Shown here piece after piece: positions 20,005-31,755 of a stretch of DNA of 64,000 nucleotides (position 1 is the stretch's first letter; each line of letters begins with the position of its first letter). The notes beneath the pieces are model-generated. The model worked only from the letters and a program-made list of their open reading frames with translations. It did not search any database and had not been told where the DNA came from. This DNA is from Polytrichum commune (lineage: Eukaryota; Streptophyta; Polytrichopsida; Polytrichales; Polytrichaceae): contig OX485804.1 of assembly GCA_950295325.1 (NCBI GenBank), positions 50,468,001 to 50,532,000 on the forward strand, in the 5' to 3' direction. A program made the position numbers and the translations under genes.

Positions 20005-23000
20005 TCCGGTTGCACCTCCTGCAATGAAATGAAATTGATTTTAAAGTCCAGGAAGTCAAAAGGCCAATGAAAGCCAACCTTGCTACCCTCCCATGCGGGA
20101 TCATTGCCTCCCACCATGACTTGGAACCAATGATTTCTATAACACATAGGTTGTTCCAATGTGTATTAGTTTAGGCATAGTTAATAAGTAGGTGTCTAGT
20201 CATTGGTAGCCTAGTCATTCAAATGTAACCGACATGACTATTATTAGGGAATCTAGCATAGTTAGTTTCATAGAACACTTGCCAAGTTACTTCCACATTA
20301 ACAGACTTGACAGGGTCACGAAACCTTTTGCTCCTACCGACCTACTAACCAAAGGAACCGGGTTGGTGGGAAACCATGCAACACACCATATGACTTGTTG
20401 GGAAACCCGCCATAGACACCGAAATGGGTGGCAAGCCTCACCCAAGCTCGTAAACTCAAATGAACACACCTCATAAAGTGAAGTGAAGTGAAAGGTGAGG
20501 TGGCACAGGAGAGTGTGACATACAACAGCATACTATTTCAAGAGAAGAAAGGGGTAGAGAAGAGATTAACGAGTATACGACAGCAGCCTTGAAGCAGAGC
20601 CCAAAGCACATCAGAGGCAAGTCAACGAGAATGCACTAGTGCAGAAGAAGCCCCTCAGTGCAGACAAGCTATAGATAACACAACAACAACAACCAGAAGG
20701 ACCTTTGAAAGAAGCCGCAGCTGCGAACACAGCCCCCATCCCCAGATGGGAACCCAAAGTCATCTTGAGGAATAAGTCTCTGTATACATGTCCACTGTAT
20801 ACATGTAGGACAAGTCTGTGCAGACAGTCTAATCTTGGTCACTTGGAGCTTCCTGATTTTATTTTGAAGTTGAATGTGCAGAGTATATGATAGAGTAAAC
20901 CAGAGTGCATTAGGTTGTGTATTGCACGCTCCATTATCCGGGGAGGATTTTGGGCATAATCAGTCAAGATCCTAGTGTTTCCAAGTCCAACTAGTTACAT
21001 GTTGTGAAATCATGGTTTTTCTTCATTCAATTAGAAGTGTATTCCATATATGTCCTTTAATCCCCAATGTCCTATGTGACCATAATTTGGTTGTGAACAA
21101 TGTTCGACCCTTTTGACACCAACTCGGATGGTTTTCACTCAGGTATGCAACTCCCATATTATACAGAGGGGGCATCGACATTAAACTGGCTTAAAGGACG
21201 GCTTTTGTAAAAATTATATTAACTTATTCAAAAATGAAAGGACCAAAAAGTTGGGTGAAGATCAAATTAAATAAGATGAGATGCAAGAAAAATTGGGTTG
21301 CATATATATATAAACCTCCAAAATGTATATAAAATTTTGAAACACCTTTTTTTGCCTTCTAAAGAATCTAAGAGGGGTGTTAGAAGTAGATGTTGGTATA
21401 TTCAAATACTAGTGTTCACAAATACTAGTAGGTCCTTTAAAGGTCTCATTCTTTTGGAAGGAGTTGTAGCAATTATAGGTGTAGCACATTCCTTCTCCCT
21501 ACCCCTACCTCCACGACATGAGCCTCTACGCTTCATCTCGCAATCCATGTGTTTGTCTAAGGCATCACAATCCTCTACAACCAAAGTGTAGACATCCTCA
21601 TTTGCATCAATGACTATTGAAACAATGCATATATATAATACTCTCTAAGCCAATGAAGTCACATTTGGTTCCTTCATAACCTTCATATGTGTACTCCAAT
21701 CATGCAATGTGCTTATAGTACTTCGGTAATATATTGATTTTCACATCGGAAAGAGAAACACTTCAGACACAATTCACCTGGGGTTTTTTTTCCAACAACC
21801 TTGATTATTTTTTGTATATTTCCAATGTGTCATACCGACTTCTATTTACCTTCATCAAATAAGAGCCCTAAATCATCAAATAATCCCACATGCATGTGAT
21901 CATCATTATACACATAAGTATCTAAATTTGTACTCTTATATCTCACACACATCGACATAGCCAGGTATGATTTCTCAGGGAAGTGTATGTCCAACTTAGA
22001 ATTTAACCTCATCTTACAAACTTAACCTTTACCTAATATTTCAATTGTGGAAGAATGTTTCAAGATATTCTTTGAACCCACATTCAAAATTATACCATCT
22101 ACATTATCATTTTGCTCAACATATAAAAATGTTGATTGCAAAAATATTATGATTTCTTTAAACTAATGATTCATGATTAAAAGAGGGAGAAAGGTCAATC
22201 CATTTCCTTTTTGTTTGGAATATTTCCTTCATGAAAGCTCTTTTAGCCCTATTTTACATCATGACAACACCTTCATGTCATACCTCCTTAAGATTCTTAT
22301 CAATCATTGAAGCATAATCACACAATTTAGCAAATTTTACCTGGATATTTGATAACCACCATATATTCCTCCACCTCCGGGATTGAATAAATAATATTTC
22401 ATCATCATAATATTTAATGTACTAAATTCAACCAATGTGAGAATATCTTTATGTAGCCTCTCCAACATAATATGTATATTTGTTCTTAACATATTGCCAA
22501 AAAAAAATAAAAAATCCTCACAAGAATCCGAACCAATGTTACTTAACAAGCATAACAAATGAGGATAGTTATTTCTCATCATTCTAACATAGTTAACAAC
22601 AATATAATAAGTTATGTAGCAGTCAATACGAATCTCTCTACTCAGTCAATTGCTTTCAATTGTATGACTATGTTTTTTATGAAACATGTATTTTATCCCA
22701 TAATAAAACATACATATAACAAATGATACAAGTATTTCCCTCTCATACATTATTTCATATCCATAAGAAATTATTTGCAAATGTCCATAACACTTCTAAG
22801 TGAATGATTGTATCCGATACACATTTCTTCTTGAACATCTCATTTACATCTACCCTGACACGCAGTTTCTCTAAACATGCTCAAAATCGAGGGAATGAAA
22901 TACATTATATAGCACGGTCATTTTGTTTGTTCTTTACATTTATATATTAATCCAACAAAACATATTCATTTCTAGTAAACAACTCAATGACCAATTACAA

Positions 23001-23613
23001 ATGTTTTTGTAAGCAAATAAATATCTTCAAAAAATGTCCATAAAATACTGTCCTTTGAGAATTCAATAAAGGGTTTGAAGTTTTTAACTCATATCTAGTG
23101 GATCTCGCATCATGATCAATGGATGTCCATCCACAATCTTTGATTTCATAAAAAAATCATCCTTGCTTAGTTCAAATGTGCATTTGTAAATGCTCTCTAA
23201 CATCAATTTTTATTTATTCCATTATCATAATAAAATCCCTCAGTTTAATATATCTTTGGTTGATATTCATAAGTAACCTTAACAAATTGGAGGAAAGAAA
23301 ATGATATGTGGAAACCCTACCAAAATTGTGAAGCACTTCAAATAATTTCACAATACTTGAATTGTAATTCTTTCTATAACCATCCCCACTATTTTTATAA
23401 ACAGATAGCGAATTGGGGCCGTGTCAAACAAGAAATTACATAAAATAGATATTTTCTTAAAAACTCCAAAATTTGGAACCTTCCTATAACTTTTTCTATT
23501 TTAAGAAGTGACTTCGATCAATGTAAATGTCAATTTTTACTGAACATATTGATTGGCAGTTGTTGTTATAGTCAAGGCTAAATTCAACATAAACATTTGG
23601 TCACTGTATGCAT

Positions 23614-24869
23614 TGTAGTACAAAATTCTGAAAATTTTGGCTCTTTTTTGGATTAAATGTGACTAGAGCCTTTACTTACCTTGCTAGGACCTAAAATGAC
23701 CAGTGGGAACAAGTAATTGTCTGTTGAGAGTAGAAATAGTAAGTGGTAAGGACAATAGTCTATGGCGGTTTGGGAGGTTACCGGAACTTGGCCGATCCTC
23801 GGGATCCATTAGGAAGATGCTAGTTCATTACTCTCTCTCGAAGGTTGAGCAAGGCTGGGAGAGCTGAGAGCGAGAGCATTTACTTTAGATATATCAATTT
23901 GTCTGACATTACATTGAACTTGATTGGATAGTGCGAATATATTAAGCTATATTTGTGTGTAATTTTGTCATAGCTCCAGGGGGTATGTACTGGAGTACAA
24001 GGGACTTCAGTTTGTTTTCGATTCTCAATTTGTAATTGATTTTCCTTTGCTGGGATTCCTGCAACTGTGAGAAGTATATTTCCTGGAATGACTGAGTGTA
24101 ATTGGATTATCTTGTGAGACTATGGTCTTATAAATTGTGTATTTCTGTATTACATTGACTGTCAGATTGCCTTGTCTGAATTGTCTTAGTGAAGGTCTAT
24201 TAAAATTGAGCGAATCTGTATGGTCTCGTATTGCGAGTGTTGAGCGTAAAGGTATTAAGAGATTAAATTGGAGGCCTGAAGCTCGAAGTTAAGACTATAG
24301 TCTTGCCTATCCAGGTTTAGTATTTATAAAGATATTCCTACCATAACTTAAGGGCCTGGCAGAGATCTCACCTACTTGATTACAGTCGATATTCAAAATG
24401 AGGAATGAATTTATTCTCTGTTGGGTGCTGAGTGATATTATCTATCAGTAATATTAACTGATGAGAATTACGCTAAGGCCATTGTTTGTGAGAGAACTGG
24501 TGGTATGAATTAATCCTGGATTATGCTAGTAATTACAGGGAATGACGTTTCATTTATGAATGAGTTGAGTCAATTGTCTGCGGTCATTCAAAAGTCGTTT
24601 CCGTGATGATGAGGTCATTGTCTAAGGTAGATGAGCAAAAGGACTTAGATTCTGGTAATAATTTCTAAATAGTATCCAAGAGAATTCGGATTGGTTAGTC
24701 TATTGTCTTATGCGAGTTAAGAGTAGATTGTAGAATTTGATAGTCTACCTTCGGAAAGAATGAAATCTCGGAGTGTTTCAGAATGTAGGAATTGGAGATA
24801 CTTTTAGTATGGAATCATAAACAATGGATTGTTTTGTTGAGTTATGAATTGATTAGAGGATTAAGACAT

Positions 24870-24906
<37 letters not shown>

Positions 24907-25988
24907 AGCCAATGGTCCTTTCCCTTCTCGAACTGAATTATTTTCGTGTCATGATAACTTGGCATTTACACAATGAATCAATCTTGCACTTATTAATGTA
25001 ACTCTTTGAAGCGATGATTCGAAAGTCAAGAGGTTGAAGTTGTCGTTGTATGAAATTGTTTGCTTGAACAAATGAGTGAGTCGATTGTCGTTGTAATGTA
25101 AATGGAGAAACTGTTCTAACCTTTGATGGAATATGAAGAGTCAATGGGTTAAGTCCATTGACCGTGAAGGGTTAACTTGATGTGAAAACGACAAAAGGAA
25201 CGTGCCGCTTATTAGAATGGTAAGTCTTGATTGTTTACTAGAACCTTAAAGGAACTAAGGTTAAATTGAACTTTCGCCACCTTTAATAATTGAATTGCTT
25301 AACCTTGTTTGTAATAATGAAATGAGTTGTTGAATCAATTGTCTGGAGATTTAAGGATATTGAATTGGAATCTTACGTAAGTAAAATGAGTTCATGAGTG
25401 ATGTGAGAATATGTTAACGTGCATACGTGGTTTTGGACTTATTGCCTTGAGGAAAGAGGTGTTAATCGCTTTGGCCGATACCAGGTAAAAGACCATTGTC
25501 GGACTGTATAATTAAAAGTGAATTTAATCAAAGACGACTTACTATCTTGAAAGGATTACCGCACAAACTTTTCAAGTTGCATTAAATGTGATTAATTAAT
25601 GAAAGATTATTGACCCATCCGAAGTGCCCGTGGCTTTGGTATCGAGACAAAAATGGGTCACTATTGCAAGACCATTGACTATGGTTGTGCCTATGCTTCC
25701 GCACCACACTTGGTCCAATTTAAATGAACTCACTGCCAGACAGTTGCCTGGGAAATTAGAGTGAGGTGTGAGACTGTCACCTTTGCATGTACTGACATGG
25801 AGTGGTTTTTAGAGTTTTTATCCCTTACCCGTAAACCAATTGTCAGTCATAATCCAAAGTCAAGTGATATAACCTTGTGTTTTTCCTAATAAATCTTATC
25901 TAAGACACCTAGATGTTGTACAAGTCACCTTTTAAGTCTTCCGTGAGTGTTTCCCTGGGCTTTGTTTGTAACCAAAAAGCTAACTACA
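23614..25988. mobile_element. Solo LTR, 2,375 bp
   Basis: The segment begins TGTAGTACAAAATTC and ends GCTAACTACA, giving TG...CA termini with 6-bp inverted ends TGTAGT/ACTACA. It is flanked by the 5-bp repeat TGCAT (23609-23613 and 25989-25993). Segment B has one TGCAT at the matching uninterrupted place (53236-53240). It has no primer site, polypurine tract or coding region, so it is an LTR left after recombination between the two ends of an element. It carries a (TA)n tract at 24872-24902. Confidence 0.82.
24872..24902. repeat. (TA)n microsatellite
   Basis: About fifteen uninterrupted TA units inside the solo LTR. Confidence 0.95.
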
Positions 25989-27461
25989 TGCATTAGCTCT
26001 CCTCTCTCATTCAGTGGCTAAGGTGATCAATTCCTTCCGTTGAAAATATTTGAAAATGAATATTTGATTGCATGAATCATTCTCTTCATTATTGAATCAT
26101 AACATTATTTAGCGCCTCCGGATTGATCTTCTCAAAAGCGTGTCGATTTGATGGTGTTTTAAGAGCTAAAGTAACACTACATTGAAATTTCAAGTTAGCC
26201 TATTTTTAATCAATTTAGGGAGTTATTTTCACTATTTATCATTTATTATGAAGATTTAAAGGAAAAATTAACTCTAAAAGTTTTAAAAAATCACCTAGAC
26301 TAAGTTAGAATAAAAAATAAATTTAGAAAACTATAAAATAATTCTTTTAAAATGGAAGTCAACAAAGTGATTTCATTTTTCAAAATTTTTTTTAGTATTG
26401 ATCTAAGTTAGGTATTAATATAAATGTGCAATCATTTTTTTATTAATTGATTGCACTTTGTATAAGATACTAAATTTGTACATTTCACCTTTTTTAAGAC
26501 TAATCTCTATATATATTAAATAAATATTTTTTGACTTTATGTACATTCACCTTGTATTCATTCATGGACCCAAAAGGTAATCCAATATCATTGCTACTTA
26601 ATGTTATGAGGCTCCAACATTAAGATCATTTAATAGCAAATTACAATCTACTATTTTATTGTTGATAATTAATGAATTGTTGTAAAATCCATAATAATGA
26701 TTATTTTTCATATAATTGAATAGTACATAATATGAAATATTAATAGGGTTGGGAATAAATGATAGAGAATATCAATCTAGTCATTATGTAATTTATTTTT
26801 TTAGGGAGACAACAATTGTAAGTTGGCTATATCTTATGCCAACAACACACATAATTGTATGTGTGTTGCTTATTTTATGTGGACATTCATTATGTTTCCT
26901 TATCCAAATCTGTTCTTGTAGTCACATATTGTACATCTTCAATTATTCTCATCGCTAATTATAAGTTTTAAAACATAAATCTATTTCTTTATTAGAATTA
27001 TATATATGAAATTAAAGTAAATTATGTCCAAAATTGAAGTAAACTATGCCTAAAACTCAAGAAAAATAAAAAATTATCTTAAAAAAATACTTCATTATCC
27101 CATACCTCCTATTTAGTTTGATAAGTTTAAAGGTTATAGTAATTTTCAAGTTGGACTTAATAATTATTTTGTGTTCCAACAAAATCATCTCATACTTTGA
27201 TTTATTGATTAATTTTTTTGTTTGAAAGATAATTTGGATTGAAGATGTATCTCAAAGTTAAATAAGTTGAATGATTTTTTTGGCTTAATGTATATCTTTT
27301 TCTAATATGGATCGCATCAAATGATCGAAGTTAATAAACTTTGCTTTACATCCCTAGAAAGGTTTGGAATAAATCCACCAAAGTCATATTCAAATTTTTT
27401 TTATTTCTAATTTTTTTTCTTTTTTGGTAGCTTCTTGGGTATAGCAATCAGATCAACATCC

Positions 27462-27953
27462 CCCAGGGAGTGCACTGTTCAAGTACTGTATTTATGCACG
27501 TGGGTGCACAAAAGGGGTATTATTTAAAACAAGCATGTACAAAATGTACGTACAAGAGACATATTGCTGTTAAGCAAGAAGTAGATATACTGAGGCTATA
27601 GAAAAATATATGTAAAGCACGCATTTACGCGTTTACGCGTTCAAGTCAGACCTGGACCAAGAATCATGTGTTTTTTCATCCACTAAGTAACAACTTTATA
27701 ACTAAAAATCCATGATTTGATATTATACATATAATAGGGCCATATTTTTGCATTTTCAAACATTTGTACACATGTTATATACAATTTCTGTTTTTGTTTT
27801 TGGACCCTTGTGTACGTATGGAAATGTATTTTGAAGCAATGAGATTTGTAAGTATATTGCTTGATTTTTGCAAAAATAAAATGTATACAGGGGTATTTTA
27901 ATAAGGGGCATGCACGCACGTGATGCTTGGTTTTAATGAATAGTGCACTCCCT
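27462..27953. mobile_element. ~492-bp DNA element, same family as 10878-11662
   Basis: The ends read CCCAGGGAGTGCACTGTTCA and, reversed from the right, CAGGGAGTGCACTATTCA. The direct repeat GATCAACATCC flanks it (27451-27461 and 27954-27964). Segment B has the uninterrupted site at about 54690 (ATATCAACATTC). It shares with the 785-bp element the right subterminal words GCACGTGAT and GGTTTTAATGAA and a left GGGGTATT word. It has no coding sequence. Confidence 0.8.
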
Positions 27954-29519
27954 GATCAACATCCAATCAATCACAAACATTCATGTCTGTAATCCTAAAG
28001 CTAGTCTTATCCACATAAAATTCTCGTTTAATCTTGATAGAAGGAAATTAAATAATATTTACATTGGATACAACATCATTTAATTTTAACATTTTAGTTA
28101 GAGGTTACTTTAAATATTTATTGTCATTATCAATCAATATAATATCACTATGCGATGAAGGAGCGGTGTTGATAATTTAATTATGTGTAACTTTATGTGA
28201 ATATGATGGTGATATTTATGGTGAAGCCTTATGTAATGATCGGTAGCATCCATAAGTATCACATTTATGGATATTGGCCCCATCAAGACAAAATAATTAA
28301 TAATCATCAACCCCACTACTGTGTTTATTTACACATACATCACTATATGGAGGTATATCATAAATTCCATTATTTATGACAAATGCAACAATCTCAAAAC
28401 AAAGGATTTTCATGTGAAAGGTCGAACAACAAACAACCTTCTTTGTTGCACCTTGTAAGGTGTTTGCACTCTAAAAATTTTACATGATTTATAAAGGATC
28501 ACCAAAATGCAACACATTAGTAGAGTCACCACATTTGCATCATCAAAACCAATAAATATTAGAAATTCATAGGCCTTCTTCTTTCAAAACCTTAAGATAT
28601 TAAGATATGCCCTTGCATATGTCTTTCATGTAATCCATATCTTGTCAATCTCTATAGCCATGCGTTGGACTTTAATACCTAAAAAACCAAGGATTCATTA
28701 TTTTAAAATGATAAATTCAATGGTTTAAGAAAAATATAAGAGAAACGGCATTGAGAGATGAGAGAGAAACGACACTAAAAAATGAGAATCAAACACTAAG
28801 GAAAATGAGACCATGGAAAAATGAAACGGAAAAAACCCCAATCCATACCCTCGAGATACCCGCATAATACCATGAGATACTTCCATGATACCCTTGAAAA
28901 CCTAGGGTATCATATGACGTATATGATCTAAGAAACACATACCTCAACTGCATCCTAATACAAATAAGCAATCTTCTATCCCTACAGTTAGACCAATAAG
29001 TTGCCTATGCATAATTTTAAAAGATCCACATGAATAGCTGCCTCTAATTAAAATTAAAAGTTATTGGCAAAGTTTTATGTATTATAATAATAATAAATTA
29101 AAAATTGATTAAAAAACCCAAAAAGTTGGGTACTTTGACCTATGCTACATGTATTTTTTTTAAATCTCACCTCATTAGGTTTTTAATGCAATTGTATGCT
29201 TCAAGGAATATTCAATTCCTATATATAATGACATTTTTGGATTCATTATTAGGAGACCTACAAGAATTTCCTACATTAAAACAAATTATATCACTCAAAA
29301 TTGAACTAAAATGCATTATAAGTGATTATACTTAGGGCCATACAATATGGGAGTTGCGTACCCGAGGTGAGTCGAAATCTATGTGGAAATTATTAATGTG
29401 GGCCATTGTAACTCTCTAATGACGGTGGAATAATGTGGCCCAAGACCCGCGTCTTCCCCTAACTCTAACTTTTTAATTTCCTTCCTTCAATATTTGTCTT
29501 GTTGGAGAATCTATTTGTA

Positions 29520-30742
29520 TCATAATCTTTTGTGATCCACAGATTCAAACTGTGAGCAACTATTACCAGGTTGTGAGAGGGTGGACTTTGGGTTGGGGTA
29601 ATCAGCCAACACTTCAATTTGCACTTTTCAGGTACATTTTCTATGACACTCAATGGGCTCTAGACCGGGCCTTATCAAGAGGATCACCTTCTGTATTGCA
29701 GTTCATTCATTGAAGCGCTACAAACTTACTTAATTTCCTCCTTCAGTACCTGTGATCTACTGGGAGTGTTTCATTTGTGGCATTTAAAAATATTTTTTAA
29801 TTAAAAAATTGTGACCCACAGATTCAAAGTACAAGCAAGTTTTACAAGGTGGTGAGACGGGTGTTAGGATGGGGTTTGCCAACACTTTGATTCGCAGTCT
29901 TCGCTTCCTCTTCCACGGCCCTCGGTGGATTCCAGATCCTGACCGGCCTGTTATGTTTTCACAAGTCTCCATAGCCACTTTCATAAACAATTCTGACGTC
30001 TTCTCCTTCTCCATCCTGGCCTGTGCAAACAACCACTACTTTAACATCCACGACAGCAGCGAGTGCTCTAACCTCACATATTACGTAGTGGACAAGCCCC
30101 ACAGATATTGTACTACACTGTTTTGCCTATTTAGTGTGGGCCACACTAATTCTCAATTACCCACAATATTCTTTAATCTGACTTGAAGTGGCCCACTGTC
30201 ATGTCCAGTGTGAAGAATAAGTGTGGATTTTTTTGTCTGCACATTTGAATGAAAATCCAAAGCAAGACAAGTACTATAAAATTACTATTGTTAACCAAGG
30301 CAAGAACTATAAATTTAATGTAGGCCACACTAAATTCCAACCCACGTGAATTTCCCACCCCACACAACTTAGACAAAACAGTGTAGTGCCTATGACACCG
30401 GCCCAGCCAGGAGGTTCACCTGCAGCCAGGATAACACCCAGAACTGAGTTTTCTACAGATACATTCTCGACGTGGATTTCACCACAAGAATTTCGAGCAA
30501 TACGCACACATTCGAATTGTCAGTGTCCCCCAGGGATTGTGGGCATCGAGACTGGCTACATTGCATCTTCGAGCGTGAAAGTGCAGCGGTGCCAACCCAG
30601 CCCGGCATTTTGCTTGCAGTTTTCCGTGGTTTCCACTCTTGATCTTCCTGGCTCGAACGTTGATGAGGGTGACACTGGTGGAGCTACTTTCTTTCCGACT
30701 GTCCAACATCGAGAGATGTTACTGGCCGTATGAAGCATTTGA
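29520..30742 (+). pseudogene. Pseudogene of the two-membrane-segment protein (copy in segment A)
   Basis: Translated pieces match the intact gene at 38766-40040 in order. There are two head-to-tail versions of its start: NYYQVVRGWTLGWG (about 29553-29600) and KFYKVVRRVLGWG (about 29835-29875). Then come ACANNHYFNIHDSSECSNLT (about 30020-30080), a MITE (30113-30386), CAYDTGPARRFTCSQDNTQN and YRYILDVD (about 30388-30475), and SSVKVQRCQPSPAFCLQFSV (about 30565-30630). It breaks off at 30742, where a copia LTR begins. Frameshifts and stops occur throughout. The doubled start is also present in segment B, so it predates the duplication. Confidence 0.85.
30113..30386. mobile_element. 274-bp CTACACTG MITE in pseudogene A
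   Basis: The ends are CTACACTGTTTTGCCTA on the left and CTACACTGTTTTGTCTA when the right is read in reverse. It splits the pseudogene between its NLT and CAYD motifs. The same element is in segment B (about 58139-58412), so it inserted before the duplication. The target duplication is unclear. A related MITE lies at 37508-37876. Confidence 0.75.
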
Positions 30743-30978
30743 TGTTGATAAGTCCAAGCTATACTTAGCAACAAGGTAGATGGATCAAAAGTAGTTAGAA
30801 ATAAATGCACTTGCACGTTGCTAGCATGACTGCCAAGTTAGTGCCTAAGTCATTGCCGGTATATTCTCCTGGTGGTTACTGTAGCAGATCTAATATAAAC
30901 CATTCAATTGTGCTCTTTGATTGTCTAATAGAGTGGTGCTCATCGTATGATGAAGCTCAGTTGTTGATAACTTCTTCA
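30743..30978 (+). mobile_element. 5' LTR of Ty1/copia element, 236 bp
   Basis: It begins TGTTGATAAGTCC and ends AACTTCTTCA, directly followed by the primer site. It interrupts pseudogene A, which in segment B continues past this point as GCATTCGAGCTATACAGG. The 3' LTR is not found in the window. Confidence 0.8.
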
Positions 30979-30990
30979 TGGTATCAGAGC
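30979..30990 (+). promoter_or_regulatory. Primer binding site of the copia element
   Basis: TGGTATCAGAGC follows the LTR end CA without a gap. It is complementary to initiator-methionine tRNA. Confidence 0.93.
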
Positions 30991-30999
30991 AAGGTTTGC

Positions 31000-31640
31000 T
31001 TGTATGAGCTACCCCTGTCAGTTTCTCTAATTGTTTCTTCTGTGGTTCCATCTTCTTGGAGAAGTCCTCAAGCAATTTACGTTGCTTCGCCACTGCCTCA
31101 TCTTTCAGGCTACAATTCTTCTCGAGCTCTTGAATGGCAAGACGAGAATCTGCAAGATCAGCTTGGAGTCGTTGATTCTCCAGCAACTCCCTCTCCTTCC
31201 ATCTTTCCGCTTCACTGGACTTGCTCTGGAGTTGCTGACCTGGCCATCCCGAGGTCTTTCTCTAGCTGTTTCACGAGCGTTCCCTTTTCCATCAACGTTA
31301 ACTCCATGTTTGCAACCCCTGTCATTCTCTGCAGTTGTAGCTTCCACTTCAACAACAATTTTCGCCTCCTTTTGCAACAACTTCACCTGTTTTACAAAAT
31401 CTTCTAGCTGCCTCCTAGCAACAGTTCTCTGCCCTGCAGACATTGCTAAGTATATCTTTCCATCCTGCAACTTCTGTTTGAATTTGGCCAGGAGTCTCTC
31501 TTCCTTGACAGACCCTGTTTTTTTTGCTTGCAGAGGTTGTTTTCCATTTCCACATAGTGAGCTCTTCTTTTATATCAGAGTTGCATTCCTGAAATACAAC
31601 TTGGCTCCCTCTTCCTTTATGTGCTACCAAAACTAGAAAT
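31000..31640 (-). pseudogene. Antisense coiled-coil gene fragment in the copia leader
   Basis: Between primer site and gag, the minus strand encodes pieces that join into one long coiled-coil protein when read across frameshifts. Going downward, these are VKEERLLAKFKQKLQDGKIY and ARRQLEDFVKQVKLLQKEAK (about 31520-31350), LMEKGTLVKQLEKDLG (about 31300-31250), then SEAERWKERELLENQRLQAD and KQRKLLEDFSKKMEPQKKQL (about 31215-31020). The charge and leucine pattern is typical of alpha-helical coiled coils and unlike the plus strand. At least two frameshifts and one stop break it. I do not recognise the parent gene. It looks like a host coding fragment carried in reverse inside the element's leader. 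Confidence 0.55.
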
Positions 31641-31755
31641 TCTTCTCGAATGTTGTTTCAATAATCTATTCATCATCTGCAACTCTTTCTCTCTGTTTTA
31701 TGTGTTAGCTCCCTGAGGAGCATTCTTTGATGTTTAGTAAGTATTTCATTTCACT

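Larger units (their letters stand above)
20005..30742 (+). repeat. Segmental duplication, segment A
   Basis: From the TGGGTCCGGTTGCAC word (near 20000) to the copia insertion at 30743, this segment is co-linear with 42416-58770. Corresponding blocks read by eye: 20005-20560 with 42418-43263; 20560-20884 with 43386-43427 plus 45069-45346; 20884-21470 with 47936-48514; 22420-23613 with about 52038-53240; 25989-27461 with about 53236-54690; 27954-28510 with 54700-55248; 28525-29450 with 56448-57220; 29460-30742 with 57602-58770. Gaps between blocks are insertions in one segment or the other. Stretch 21480-22420 is found only in A. Confidence 0.85.

Noticed and set aside
27930-29340. Histidine-rich small open frames near 28134-28379 and 54873-55130
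   Set aside because: They come from AT-rich repeats of the duplicated segments and differ by frame shifts between A and B, so they are not conserved as proteins.
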